Source of the DNA: an uncultured Rickettsiales bacterium
GTDB lineage: Bacteria; Pseudomonadota; Alphaproteobacteria; Rickettsiales; UBA1997
Assembly (NCBI GenBank): GCA_951801155.1
Contig: CATOLK010000073.1
Coordinates: 1 to 5,801, forward strand
Direction: 5' to 3'
Length of the DNA: 5,801 nucleotides
How positions within the stretch are numbered: position 1 is the stretch's first letter; every line of letters starts with the position of its first letter. The notes under the pieces are model-generated. The model ran no database searches. It was given only the letters and a program-made list of their open reading frames with translations, and was not told the DNA's origin. Of the stretch, positions 1-5,801 are shown one piece after another. The position numbers and the translations under genes are program-made.

Positions 1-121
1 GTTTAAAGGCTTTTAATGTATAAATATAAGGTGTTTAGATGGAATTTTGTGAAAAAATTTAATGAAAATTTTCAAAATGTGGAAAAATTATTTTTTAATT
101 ATAAATTAGATTTAATACAAT

Positions 122-127
122 TATAAT
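122..127 (+). promoter_or_regulatory. Possible -10 box for uvrD
   Basis: A perfect TATAAT lies 16 bases before the uvrD start codon. A -35 element at the right distance is poor: TTATAA at 99-104 matches TTGACA at only three of six positions. A 12-base perfect palindrome, TGAAAATTTTCA, sits further upstream at 63-74. TATAAT is common by chance in such AT-rich DNA, so this is a weak call. The rest of 1-143 holds no supported gene. All three forward frames entering from the left edge stop by position 23, so the tail of an upstream gene could be there but cannot be identified. I see no GTTC-type LexA box. Confidence 0.25.
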
Positions 128-143
128 TAAATGTTTACAAAAA

Positions 144-2267
144 ATGCAGGAAATATTAAAAGATTTAAATAAAGAACAGTTGGAGGCAGTAATTTATAAT
201 AAAGGACCGCTATTAATATTAGCTGGTGCTGGTACAGGAAAAACAAAAGTCTTAACATCAAAAATAGCCTATTTAATAAAAACAAATACGGCATATCCTT
301 CGGAAATTTTAGCTGTAACTTTTACAAATAAAGCTGCAAATGAAATGAAAAATAGAGTTGCTTCTATGATTAAAAATATAGATATAAACTCCATGTGGAT
401 AAATACATTTCATTCAATAGCTGCTAGAATTTTAAGAAAACATGGAGATTTAATAGGATTGGACAAAGAATTTAAAATAATAGATCAAAATAATCAATTA
501 AACATAATAAAAAAAATTGTAAAAAGTCTAGGAATTAATCATACAGAATTTGATCCAAAAAATTACAATAATGCCATAGGAAAAATAAAAAATAATATTT
601 CAATAGACAGTAATTGTTTATATAAATTGGAAGAAGTAAATGAACTATATCAAAAAAAATTAAAGGAAATTAATAGTTGTGATTTTGATGACCTTTTGTC
701 ATTAAATATAAAATTATTTAAAGAACATAAAGAGATTAAAAAATATTATAATGAAAAATTCAAATATATTCTAGTGGATGAATACCAAGATACAAATTCA
801 ATACAATCGTTATGGTTACAGATAATCAGTGATGTAGAAAAAAATAAAAATATTCCAATTACTTGTGTTGGTGATGACGATCAATCAATTTATAAATGGA
901 GAGGTGCAGAAATTAAAAATATATTAACTTTTACAAAAAATTATAAAAAAGCTAAAATTTTGAAATTAGAAAAAAATTATAGATCAACTAAAAATATACT
1001 AGATACAGCAAACTGTTTAATAGAAAATAATAAAAATAGACATAATAAAAAATTGTATTCCAACGATGGTAATAATGATGAAAAAGTAAAGATTATAAAA
1101 TGTAGTAACATAAAACAAGAAATTATTGTAATAGCAACAGAAATTGAGAAATTAAAAGAACATCAAAAAATAAATAATTACAAAGATATAGGAATTCTTG
1201 TAAGAGCAAACCATCAGATACCTGCTTTTGAAAATGTTTTTTTAAAATACAATATCCCTTATAAAGTAATTGGTGGACAAAAATTCTATGAAATTAAAGA
1301 AATTCAAGATTGTATAGCGTATTTAAGACTTATACAGGATCAAAAAAATAATATAGCTTTTGAAAGAGTTGTAAATGTTCCCTATAGATATATTAGTTTT
1401 GCAACTATTAAAAAAATTAAAGATTTAGCATTGGATGAGAATATAAGTTTTTTTGAAAGTGCAAAAAATATTTGCGATAATAGTTCTAGAAATAAAAGTA
1501 TAGAAAATCTTATTAATTTCATTGGAAAAATAAATTATTGGAAGAAAAAAGAAAAAAATAATAATTTAAAGGATTTAATGGAATTAATTCTGTCAGAAAC
1601 AAATTTTAAGGATCAACTTAAAAAAGAAGATAATTTGGAATCAGAAAGTAAATTAGAAAATCTAGAAGAACTATTAAATATTTTAAGTAATTTTAATAAT
1701 ATTGATGATTTTTTACAATATTTAGATTCAATTATTATTGAAAATAATAAAAATAATACAGATGGTGTAAATATTATAACTATACATTCTGCAAAAGGAC
1801 TTGAATTCGATACAGTTTTTTTACCATTTTGGCAAGAAGGATATTTTCCTTTTTATAAATCTAATGATTATCTAGATATTGAGGAAGAAAGACGATTAGC
1901 TTATGTAGCTATAACAAGAGCTAGATTTAGATTATATATTACCTATTCTCAATTTATATATAGATGCGATACAATAATAGCAACTGAAGCCTCTGAATTT
2001 ATAAGGGAATTGCCAGAAGATTGTATAGATTATGTAGATAAATCATTCGATAGATATTATAGTAATGTGGTTTTTAATAGAAAAAACGAAATACATACTG
2101 TTAATGATTGTAAAAAAGTTAATGGTCCTCTACTGAAAAAATGTATACATAAAAAATTTGGAGAAGGTTATATAAAAAGTGAAGATGGAGATAAATTAAC
2201 TATATTATTCAAAAATTATGGTGAAAAAATAATACTAAAAAGTTTTGTAGAAATAATTAATGTATAA
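144..2267 (+). CDS. uvrD: ATP-dependent 3'-5' DNA helicase, UvrD/PcrA type (superfamily 1A)
   Basis: This 707-residue protein has the full superfamily 1A motif set, so it should be an active cytoplasmic helicase for nucleotide excision and mismatch repair and for clearing stalled forks. Motifs in order: Q motif with Q12; Walker A GAGTGKT at 28-34; Ia AVTFTNKAANEM at 57-68; Ib NTFHS at 87-91; Walker B DEYQD with D212 and E213; III VGDDDQSIYKWRGA at 242-255; IV around NYRST at 278-282; IVa around 377-397; V TIHSAKGLEF at 546-555; VI ERRLAYVAITRA at 582-593. Residues 667-705 match the C-terminal Tudor-like domain of UvrD and PcrA. Length is normal for the family. The ATG at 144 puts the Q motif at the expected distance from the N terminus. 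No Shine-Dalgarno precedes it. Rep is the main alternative, but the C-terminal domain favours UvrD/PcrA. The gene converges on iscS with a 37-base gap and no clear terminator. Confidence 0.95.
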   Translation: MQEILKDLNKEQLEAVIYNKGPLLILAGAGTGKTKVLTSKIAYLIKTNTAYPSEILAVTFTNKAANEMKNRVASMIKNIDINSMWINTFHSIAARILRKHGDLIGLDKEFKIIDQNNQLNIIKKIVKSLGINHTEFDPKNYNNAIGKIKNNISIDSNCLYKLEEVNELYQKKLKEINSCDFDDLLSLNIKLFKEHKEIKKYYNEKFKYILVDEYQDTNSIQSLWLQIISDVEKNKNIPITCVGDDDQSIYKWRGAEIKNILTFTKNYKKAKILKLEKNYRSTKNILDTANCLIENNKNRHNKKLYSNDGNNDEKVKIIKCSNIKQEIIVIATEIEKLKEHQKINNYKDIGILVRANHQIPAFENVFLKYNIPYKVIGGQKFYEIKEIQDCIAYLRLIQDQKNNIAFERVVNVPYRYISFATIKKIKDLALDENISFFESAKNICDNSSRNKSIENLINFIGKINYWKKKEKNNNLKDLMELILSETNFKDQLKKEDNLESESKLENLEELLNILSNFNNIDDFLQYLDSIIIENNKNNTDGVNIITIHSAKGLEFDTVFLPFWQEGYFPFYKSNDYLDIEEERRLAYVAITRARFRLYITYSQFIYRCDTIIATEASEFIRELPEDCIDYVDKSFDRYYSNVVFNRKNEIHTVNDCKKVNGPLLKKCIHKKFGEGYIKSEDGDKLTILFKNYGEKIILKSFVEIINV

Positions 2268-2304
2268 AAATGTAGTATAATCCAAATTCACTTTTTAATA
2301 ATCT

Positions 2305-3513
2305 TTAATTTTTCCATTTAATCTTACTAAAATCAACTCCTTGTTCCATCATCTCCCATAACGGACTCATTTCTCTTAATCTTGGTAATTCTTCTTTTAC
2401 TCTTTTTATAAAATAATCAACTTCTTCTTCTGTTGTGAATCTTCCCAATCCTATTCTTAAAGACGAATGTGCTAATTCCTGTTGCGTTCCTATAGCTTGA
2501 ATTACATAAGATGGGTCTAAAGTTACTGAAGTGCAAGCAGAACCAGATGAAACTGCAACATTATTTATAGACATCATTAAAGACTCTCCTTCAACTCCTG
2601 CAAAACTAAAATTTAAACAACCTTTCCATCTATGCTCTAAACTTCCATTTAAATAAACTTTATCTAATTTTAAAAATTCTGCAATCATTCTATCTGCTAA
2701 TTTATCTATTTTTTCTTTATCCTGTTGCATTTCCTGTTGAGCTAATTCAGCTGCTTTTCCAAATCCTACAATTAATGGCACTGCCAAGGTCCCAGATCTT
2801 AACCCCCTTTCCTGCCCTCCTCCATTTATAATAGCTTCAATTTTAACTCTTGGTTTTCTTCTAACATATAAAGCACCGATTCCCTTTGGACCATAAATTT
2901 TATGACCAGAAATACTCATTAAATCAATATTCATTTCATTAACATTTAAAGGAATTTTACCAAAAGCCTGCGCGCAATCTGTGTGAAAATAAATACCTTT
3001 TTCTCTACATATTTTGCCAATTTCCTTTAATGGTTGTATAACACCTATTTCGTTATTTACTCCCATTATGGAAACTAAAATTGTTTTATCTGTAATTGCA
3101 TTTTTCAACTCATTAAGATTAATTAATCCATCTTTATCAACATTTAAATAAGTTATATCAAAACCTTCTTTTAATTGCAAATATTTACAAGATTCTAAAA
3201 CACATTTATGTTCTGTTTTTACGGTAATTATATGATTTTTTTTCTCATTTCTATTAAATCTTGCAGTGCCTTTTATTGCTAAATTATTTGATTCTGTAGC
3301 CCCAGAAGTAAAAATAATATCTTTTGCATCAGCACCAATAACATTGGCAATTTTTGTTCTTGCATTTTCAACATATTTTTCTGCTTCCCAACCAAAACTG
3401 TGACTTTTTGACGCTGCATTTCCAAATTCTTCTGTCATAGTTAACATCATTTCATCTAATACTCTTCTGTCTAGTGGAGTTGTGGATTGATAATCAAAAT
3501 AAATTCTGTTCAT
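2305..3513 (-). CDS. iscS: Cysteine desulfurase IscS (PLP-dependent, class V aminotransferase fold)
   Basis: IscS takes sulfur from L-cysteine as an enzyme-bound persulfide and passes it to the IscU scaffold for Fe-S clusters and to tRNA thiolation enzymes. It acts as a cytoplasmic homodimer. The 402 residues include GATESNN at 71-77, H102 in the TEHK motif, D179 in HTDCAQ, the PLP-binding lysine K205 in SGHK, the loop cysteine C327 in SSGSACTS, and a C-terminal SPLWEM segment ending in a KW motif as in proteobacterial IscS. Every catalytic residue expected is present and the length is normal (E. coli IscS is about 404 residues). The long SSGSACTS loop marks group I (IscS/NifS) rather than SufS. 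The start is supported by a good ribosome binding site. Unlike a classic isc operon, no iscR, iscU or iscA adjoins it: the 3' side meets convergent uvrD and the 5' side a divergent membrane protein gene. Base composition is slightly less AT-extreme than its neighbours, as often seen in strongly conserved genes. Confidence 0.97.
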   Translation of the reverse strand: MNRIYFDYQSTTPLDRRVLDEMMLTMTEEFGNAASKSHSFGWEAEKYVENARTKIANVIGADAKDIIFTSGATESNNLAIKGTARFNRNEKKNHIITVKTEHKCVLESCKYLQLKEGFDITYLNVDKDGLINLNELKNAITDKTILVSIMGVNNEIGVIQPLKEIGKICREKGIYFHTDCAQAFGKIPLNVNEMNIDLMSISGHKIYGPKGIGALYVRRKPRVKIEAIINGGGQERGLRSGTLAVPLIVGFGKAAELAQQEMQQDKEKIDKLADRMIAEFLKLDKVYLNGSLEHRWKGCLNFSFAGVEGESLMMSINNVAVSSGSACTSVTLDPSYVIQAIGTQQELAHSSLRIGLGRFTTEEEVDYFIKRVKEELPRLREMSPLWEMMEQGVDFSKIKWKN

Positions 3514-3519
3514 TCTATA

Positions 3520-3525
3520 CCTTTT
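3520..3525 (-). promoter_or_regulatory. Ribosome binding site of iscS
   Basis: On the minus strand AAAAGG stands six bases before the iscS ATG. It is the only gene in the window with a recognisable Shine-Dalgarno at the expected distance. uvrD, the 192-residue gene and cca have only A-rich leaders. It supports the chosen iscS start. Confidence 0.6.
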
Positions 3526-3547
3526 AAAATTGTAATTAATACCTAAT

Positions 3548-3575
3548 ATTATATTTTTTAATATTTTGTTTTCAA
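3548..3575 (-). promoter_or_regulatory. Sigma70-type promoter of iscS
   Basis: Read on the minus strand, TTGAAA (3570-3575, five of six consensus matches) is followed by a 16-base spacer and a perfect TATAAT (3548-3553). Transcription would start near 3541, giving a leader of about 28 bases with the Shine-Dalgarno inside it. This is the best promoter match in the window. I see no IscR-type operator by eye. ATACCT occurs twice in the plus strand of the leader, at 3517-3522 and 3539-3544, exactly 22 bases apart. Confidence 0.65.
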
Positions 3576-3585
3576 GAATTTATAT

Positions 3586-3613
3586 TGAAATTTTTGATGT
3601 AAAATAAATTTCA
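3586..3613. repeat. Inverted repeat upstream of the iscS promoter
   Basis: TGAAATTT (3586-3593) and its exact complement AAATTTCA (3606-3613) are separated by 12 bases, directly upstream of the iscS -35 element. It could be a protein binding site or chance in AT-rich DNA. Nothing in the sequence identifies a regulator. Confidence 0.25.
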
Positions 3614-3676
3614 TCTAACCACTGATTTTTTAATCCTATAAAGCATTTTAAAAAATAAAAAATAGATTTTTTAGTT

Positions 3677-3708
3677 AAAATTAAATTAATCTACAAAATT
3701 TTAATTTT
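3677..3708. repeat. All-AT inverted repeat in the divergent intergenic region
   Basis: AAAATTAAA (3677-3685) is mirrored by TTTAATTTT (3700-3708) around a 14-base loop, just before the -35 box of the rightward promoter. A stem made only of A-T pairs is weak, and such repeats are expected by chance here. I record it only to describe the region. No tRNA or other RNA gene is visible in 3514-3770. Confidence 0.2.
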
Positions 3709-3712
3709 TTTC

Positions 3713-3740
3713 TTGCAAAACAATTTTTTTTATGTATAAT
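3713..3740 (+). promoter_or_regulatory. Promoter of the 192-residue membrane protein gene
   Basis: TTGCAA (3713-3718, four of six matches to the -35 consensus) lies 16 bases before a perfect TATAAT (3735-3740), which is itself preceded by TG. Transcription would start near 3747, about 24 bases before the ATG at 3771. Together with the iscS promoter it makes 3514-3770 a divergent promoter region. It could also serve cca by readthrough, since cca lacks a clear promoter of its own. Confidence 0.5.
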
Positions 3741-3750
3741 GTCAATTGTT
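3719..3750. promoter_or_regulatory. Possible operator: inverted repeat enclosing the -10 box
   Basis: AACAATT (3719-3725) and its complement AATTGTT (3744-3750) are 25 bases apart, arm start to arm start. They enclose the spacer end and the -10 element of the rightward promoter, and the second arm falls on the predicted transcription start. This is a plausible place for a repressor to bind. The arms are short and AT-rich, so chance cannot be excluded. Confidence 0.3.
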
Positions 3751-3770
3751 ATTAATAAATATTCATGTAA

Positions 3771-4349
3771 ATGATTTTAAAAGAGAAAAATTTAAAAAAG
3801 ATATTAAAAATTCCTATATGTTTTATTGCTATGTTAATAGCAGTAAAATGTTTTGCACATAAAATAAGTAAATCATTGGCTAAATTTTTATTATTTATAG
3901 GTTCTTTTTTTGATTTTATAAATTCTTTTATATCTTTTATTATTCACGAATATTTATTTAAAATTAAAAAAGAAAAACACAGATATCTATTCTATAGAAT
4001 TATAGATATGGTAACATTTTCTATATCACTCTTAATTCTAATAACTGTATTTTTCATATATAAACAGGCAACAATTAGTTTTTTACACAAAAAAAATTTG
4101 AATTATAATTTATCAACTATTTATAAAATGTTTTTATCAACAATTATTTCTTTGAAATTATATTATTATTTAAATAATATTTACAATAAATTATATTTTA
4201 AAACAAAAAAGTCTAAAAAAAGAATCTTTTCGCAATTACATAAGAATCTAACATTTAAAAAGACTTATAAAATAGTTGAAAATTTGAAAATATTAATTGA
4301 GAACAAAATATATAATTCCGGAGTTATAATTCATGCCTGCCAAAAATAA
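3771..4349 (+). CDS. Hypothetical multi-pass membrane protein, 192 residues
   Basis: I do not recognise this protein. Visible features are a Lys-rich N terminus, then hydrophobic stretches at about 12-29, 37-61 and 80-98, a weaker one at about 117-136, and a very basic C-terminal part with KTKKSKKR at 144-151. The layout suggests an inner-membrane protein with three or four helices and a basic cytoplasmic tail, with no typical cleavable signal peptide. There is no catalytic motif to point to. An uninterrupted 192-codon frame in such AT-rich DNA, a promoter at the right distance and no competing frame support a real gene. The ATG at 3771 follows the promoter closely but has no Shine-Dalgarno. 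An in-frame Met21 (3831) is a less likely start because it would remove most of the first hydrophobic segment. Just upstream is ATGTAA, a start codon followed at once by a stop. The gene runs toward cca with a 41-base gap. Confidence 0.7.
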   Translation: MILKEKNLKKILKIPICFIAMLIAVKCFAHKISKSLAKFLLFIGSFFDFINSFISFIIHEYLFKIKKEKHRYLFYRIIDMVTFSISLLILITVFFIYKQATISFLHKKNLNYNLSTIYKMFLSTIISLKLYYYLNNIYNKLYFKTKKSKKRIFSQLHKNLTFKKTYKIVENLKILIENKIYNSGVIIHACQK

Positions 4350-4390
4350 AATTTCGTACTAATATTATAAAAAACATTATAAAGAAAAAA

Positions 4391-5581
4391 ATGAGAGAAT
4401 TTGTTTTTCCTAATGAAATAAAGTATATTTTTGATGCTTTCCTGGAAGAAGGAGATGAAATTATGTTAGTAGGTGGTTGTGTCAGAGATTTTTTAATGAA
4501 TAAGGAAATAAATGATTATGATTTAGCTACTAAGTATAGACCAGAAAAGGTTGAAGAAATTTTAAAATATAATAACATAAGTTTTTTTAAAACTGGAATT
4601 AAATTTGGAACTATCACGGCAATTATAAATGATAAAAAAATAGAAATTACAAGCCTCAGAAAAGATATAAAAACCGACGGAAGATATGCTGAAATTGAAT
4701 TTGTTGATGATTATTTCGAAGATGCAAAAAGACGAGATTTTACTTTTAACGCATTATACATGGATTATAATGGTAATATTTATGATTTCTTTAACGGAAT
4801 TGATGATTTAAAAAATGGTGTTGTTAAATTTATAGGTAATGCTGAAAATAGAATCATAGAGGACAACTTAAGAATTTTAAGATTTTTTAGATTTTATAAT
4901 TTTTGTAATCCATTCTCAGGCTATGAAGCTCTACAGGCTTGTATAAAACATAAACATTTAATAAAAAATCTTTCTAAAGAAAGAATTTCTGATGAGTTTA
5001 TGAAGATTTTAAATGTAAATTATTGTGTTAAAACTTTAAAAGTTATGCAATACTTTGGCATTTTGCAAGAAATATTTGGACAGCCATTGGATCTTGAAAA
5101 TTTAGAAGTTTTTTATTCTATGAGTAATTTTATAGATTTTGATTTTAATAGTAATTTTATTTTAGCATTAATATTGTCTAGAAATAATAATGATTTTGAT
5201 TTTGTTTTGGGTAGAAAAGTTAAAAAATTTATAAATGAAATTTTGTCTGTAAAAATTAATAAAATTAATTTTTTTGAAATAAAAAAATTGTTGTTTAAAT
5301 TTGAAGATAAAGAAATTGTAAAAAATATAATTATATTAAATTTTTGTAATAATTTTACTAATTTTGAAGAGTTAGAAAAAAATCTAGATTTTTTAGAAAG
5401 AACAAGGATTCCTAAATTCAATATTAGAGGTGTAGATTTAATTGAGGCCGGCTTTAAAAATAAGAATGATTTTTCTAAAATAATTAAAACACTGAAAAAT
5501 ATTTATGTTAGTAGTGGTTTTAAGCTTGATAAATCTGGAGTTATTAAAAAGTTTAAAAAAAGCATTGAATGGAGAAATTAA
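4391..5581 (+). CDS. cca: CCA tRNA nucleotidyltransferase (class II)
   Basis: This enzyme builds or repairs the 3'-terminal CCA of tRNAs from CTP and ATP without a nucleic acid template. In the 396 residues the nucleotidyltransferase head has LVGGCVRD at 26-33 and the metal-binding pair D42 and D44 in NDYDLAT. The flexible loop contains R90, D92 and DGR at 96-98. The ribose-recognition motif RRD is at 114-116, followed by FTFNAL. The nucleotide-selecting motif EDNLR is at 157-161, leading into RILRFFRF. The remaining roughly 200 residues are the helical tRNA-binding part, which is Asn/Lys/Phe-rich and poorly conserved. Length and loop style (TDGRYA, GTITA) resemble alphaproteobacterial enzymes. 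Bacterial poly(A) polymerase (PcnB) shares the head domain and is the main alternative; the protein is short for PcnB and lacks a long basic tail. The ATG gives the usual short lead to the LVGG motif. Only A-rich sequence precedes it, with a TATTAT at 4363-4368 but no matching -35, so it may be read from the promoter at 3713-3740. Confidence 0.93.
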   Translation: MREFVFPNEIKYIFDAFLEEGDEIMLVGGCVRDFLMNKEINDYDLATKYRPEKVEEILKYNNISFFKTGIKFGTITAIINDKKIEITSLRKDIKTDGRYAEIEFVDDYFEDAKRRDFTFNALYMDYNGNIYDFFNGIDDLKNGVVKFIGNAENRIIEDNLRILRFFRFYNFCNPFSGYEALQACIKHKHLIKNLSKERISDEFMKILNVNYCVKTLKVMQYFGILQEIFGQPLDLENLEVFYSMSNFIDFDFNSNFILALILSRNNNDFDFVLGRKVKKFINEILSVKINKINFFEIKKLLFKFEDKEIVKNIIILNFCNNFTNFEELEKNLDFLERTRIPKFNIRGVDLIEAGFKNKNDFSKIIKTLKNIYVSSGFKLDKSGVIKKFKKSIEWRN

Positions 5582-5588
5582 TTGTAAT

Positions 5589-5651
5589 TTATCCTAGAAA
5601 CTCTAGTCCTGAATAGCATAAACAAAGGAAAATTAAAGAATAAACAATCAT
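5589..5651 (-). CDS. Possible tiny hydrophobic ORF in the left repeat arm
   Basis: From the ATG at 5649-5651 the minus strand encodes 20 residues, starting MIVYSLIFL and ending with TAA. The frame is open upstream without another ATG: a TTG lies further back and an in-frame TAA closes it. The peptide is almost entirely hydrophobic, like a signal peptide or a single membrane helix. Any T-rich strand gives such a peptide, so the only real support is that the right repeat arm encodes a similar one from an equivalent ATG. It may be a truncated copy rather than a gene. Confidence 0.2.
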   Translation of the reverse strand: MIVYSLIFLCLCYSGLEFLG

Positions 5652-5692
5652 AAAAACAAATAATTTAAAATATAAATAGTACTGTTTAATAG

Positions 5693-5699
5693 ACCTCCT
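5693..5699 (-). promoter_or_regulatory. Perfect Shine-Dalgarno-like AGGAGGT with no start codon nearby
   Basis: The minus strand carries AGGAGGT, a full complement to the usual 16S rRNA 3' end, in a window where most genes have no Shine-Dalgarno at all. No ATG, GTG or TTG follows at a usable distance; the first ATG is at 5651, more than 40 bases on. It is one of the few G/C-rich patches in the region. It may be chance or part of a mobile element end rather than a ribosome binding site. Confidence 0.2.
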
Positions 5700-5709
5700 G
5701 CATAAAACT

Positions 5710-5742
5710 ATATTCAAATATTAATAATATTTGAATATTTTT
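5710..5742 (+). terminator. AT-rich hairpin with T tract, likely terminator after cca
   Basis: Bases 5710-5723 and 5725-5738 are perfectly complementary around a single central base, giving about 13 pairs with a small loop. TTTTT follows at 5738-5742. There is one G-C pair only, so the stem is long but weak. It lies 128 bases beyond the cca stop and has AAAA on its other side (5704-5707), so it could work in both directions. Its place between the arms of the larger inverted repeat leaves open that it is part of that element. Confidence 0.45.
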
Positions 5743-5758
5743 ATAATTATTTATTTTT

Positions 5759-5801
5759 ATGATTATTTATTCTTTAATTTTATTCTATTTATGTCATTCC
5801 A
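5759..5801 (+). CDS. Possible 5' end of a gene running off the right edge
   Basis: An ATG at 5759 opens a frame that stays open to the window end: 14 full codons, starting MIIYSLIL and ending HS. The peptide is hydrophobic, as at the start of a signal peptide or membrane protein. TATAAT at 5742-5747 is upstream, but there is no Shine-Dalgarno and no clear -35. It is the counterpart of the 20-residue frame in the left arm: of 14 shared codons, eight encode identical residues and most others are conservative changes. With so few codons this cannot be told apart from chance in T-rich DNA. Confidence 0.2.
   Translation, partial: MIIYSLILFYLCHS

Larger units (their letters stand above)
5611..5799. 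repeat. Long imperfect inverted repeat downstream of cca
   Basis: The arm at 5611-5665 is complementary to 5745-5799 at 47 of 55 positions. In the core (5617-5665 against 5745-5793) 43 of 49 match, with an uninterrupted run of 16 (5629-5644 with 5766-5781). Similarity continues inwards for about ten more bases if a two-base gap is allowed. The spacer is 79 bases and contains a separate perfect palindrome (5710-5738). Five of the six core differences are transitions. Read as RNA from the minus strand, four of the six become G-U pairs; from the plus strand only one does. Possible explanations are a palindromic or MITE-like element, an insertion sequence remnant, a structured RNA, or two diverging copies of one gene start. 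The right arm ends within two bases of the window edge, so its true length is unknown. Confidence 0.85.

Noticed and set aside
13..24. TTAATGTATAAA shared with the uvrD 3' end (2257-2268)
   Set aside because: A 12-base, nearly all-A/T match with no further similarity on either side; expected by chance in this composition.
131..172. Short frame from ATG 131 overlapping the uvrD start
   Set aside because: Only 13 codons in another frame, with no Shine-Dalgarno; ATG 144 is fixed by the helicase Q motif.
2266..2297. Possible hairpin AAAAATG with CACTTTTT between uvrD and iscS
   Set aside because: Needs a bulge, has almost no G-C pairs and a long loop; not a convincing terminator.
3563..3614. 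18-codon minus-strand frame from ATG 3614
   Set aside because: It overlaps the iscS -35 element, has no Shine-Dalgarno and has a composition typical of random A/T-rich DNA.
5113..5421. 102-codon open frame on the minus strand inside cca
   Set aside because: It lies wholly antisense to the well-supported cca frame, and its Ser/Leu/Ile/Lys/Phe-rich product is what the reverse of A/T-rich coding DNA gives. No promoter or Shine-Dalgarno was seen.
5594..5606. Small hairpin CTAGA-AAC-TCTAG just after cca
   Set aside because: Five pairs only and no T tract after it, so it is not a likely terminator.

Overview
The window comes from a very AT-rich bacterial genome whose proteins are rich in Lys, Asn and Ile. 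The cysteine desulfurase and the CCA-adding enzyme both look alphaproteobacterial. Together with the base composition, this points to a reduced, host-associated alphaproteobacterium, most likely Rickettsiales or a similar intracellular lineage. That placement is inference from protein style, not from a database search. The standard genetic code fits: Trp is TGG and the four main genes end in TAA.

Layout: 1-143 is a non-coding leader. A UvrD/PcrA-type DNA helicase (144-2267, +) converges on the cysteine desulfurase iscS (2305-3513, -), with only 37 bases between them. A 257-base divergent intergenic region (3514-3770) follows. It holds a good sigma70-type promoter and ribosome binding site for iscS, and a second promoter facing right towards an unrecognised small membrane protein (3771-4349, +). 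That gene is followed after 41 bases by the tRNA CCA-adding enzyme (cca, 4391-5581, +), possibly co-transcribed. The last 220 bases hold no long gene.

Three genes are core housekeeping functions: repair helicase, sulfur mobilisation for Fe-S clusters and tRNA thiolation, and tRNA 3'-end maturation. They share no pathway beyond the indirect tRNA link between IscS and CCA. The two unexplained parts are the 192-residue membrane protein and the region after cca. The latter contains a long imperfect inverted repeat (arms 5611-5665 and 5745-5799, 47 of 55 positions complementary) around a second, perfect 14-bp palindrome. The outward strands of both arms can be read as similar short hydrophobic peptides starting at equivalent ATG codons. 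This may be a palindromic or mobile element remnant, a structured RNA, or a pair of diverging copies of a gene start. The window ends too soon to decide. I see no rRNA, tRNA, CRISPR array or intact transposase gene.
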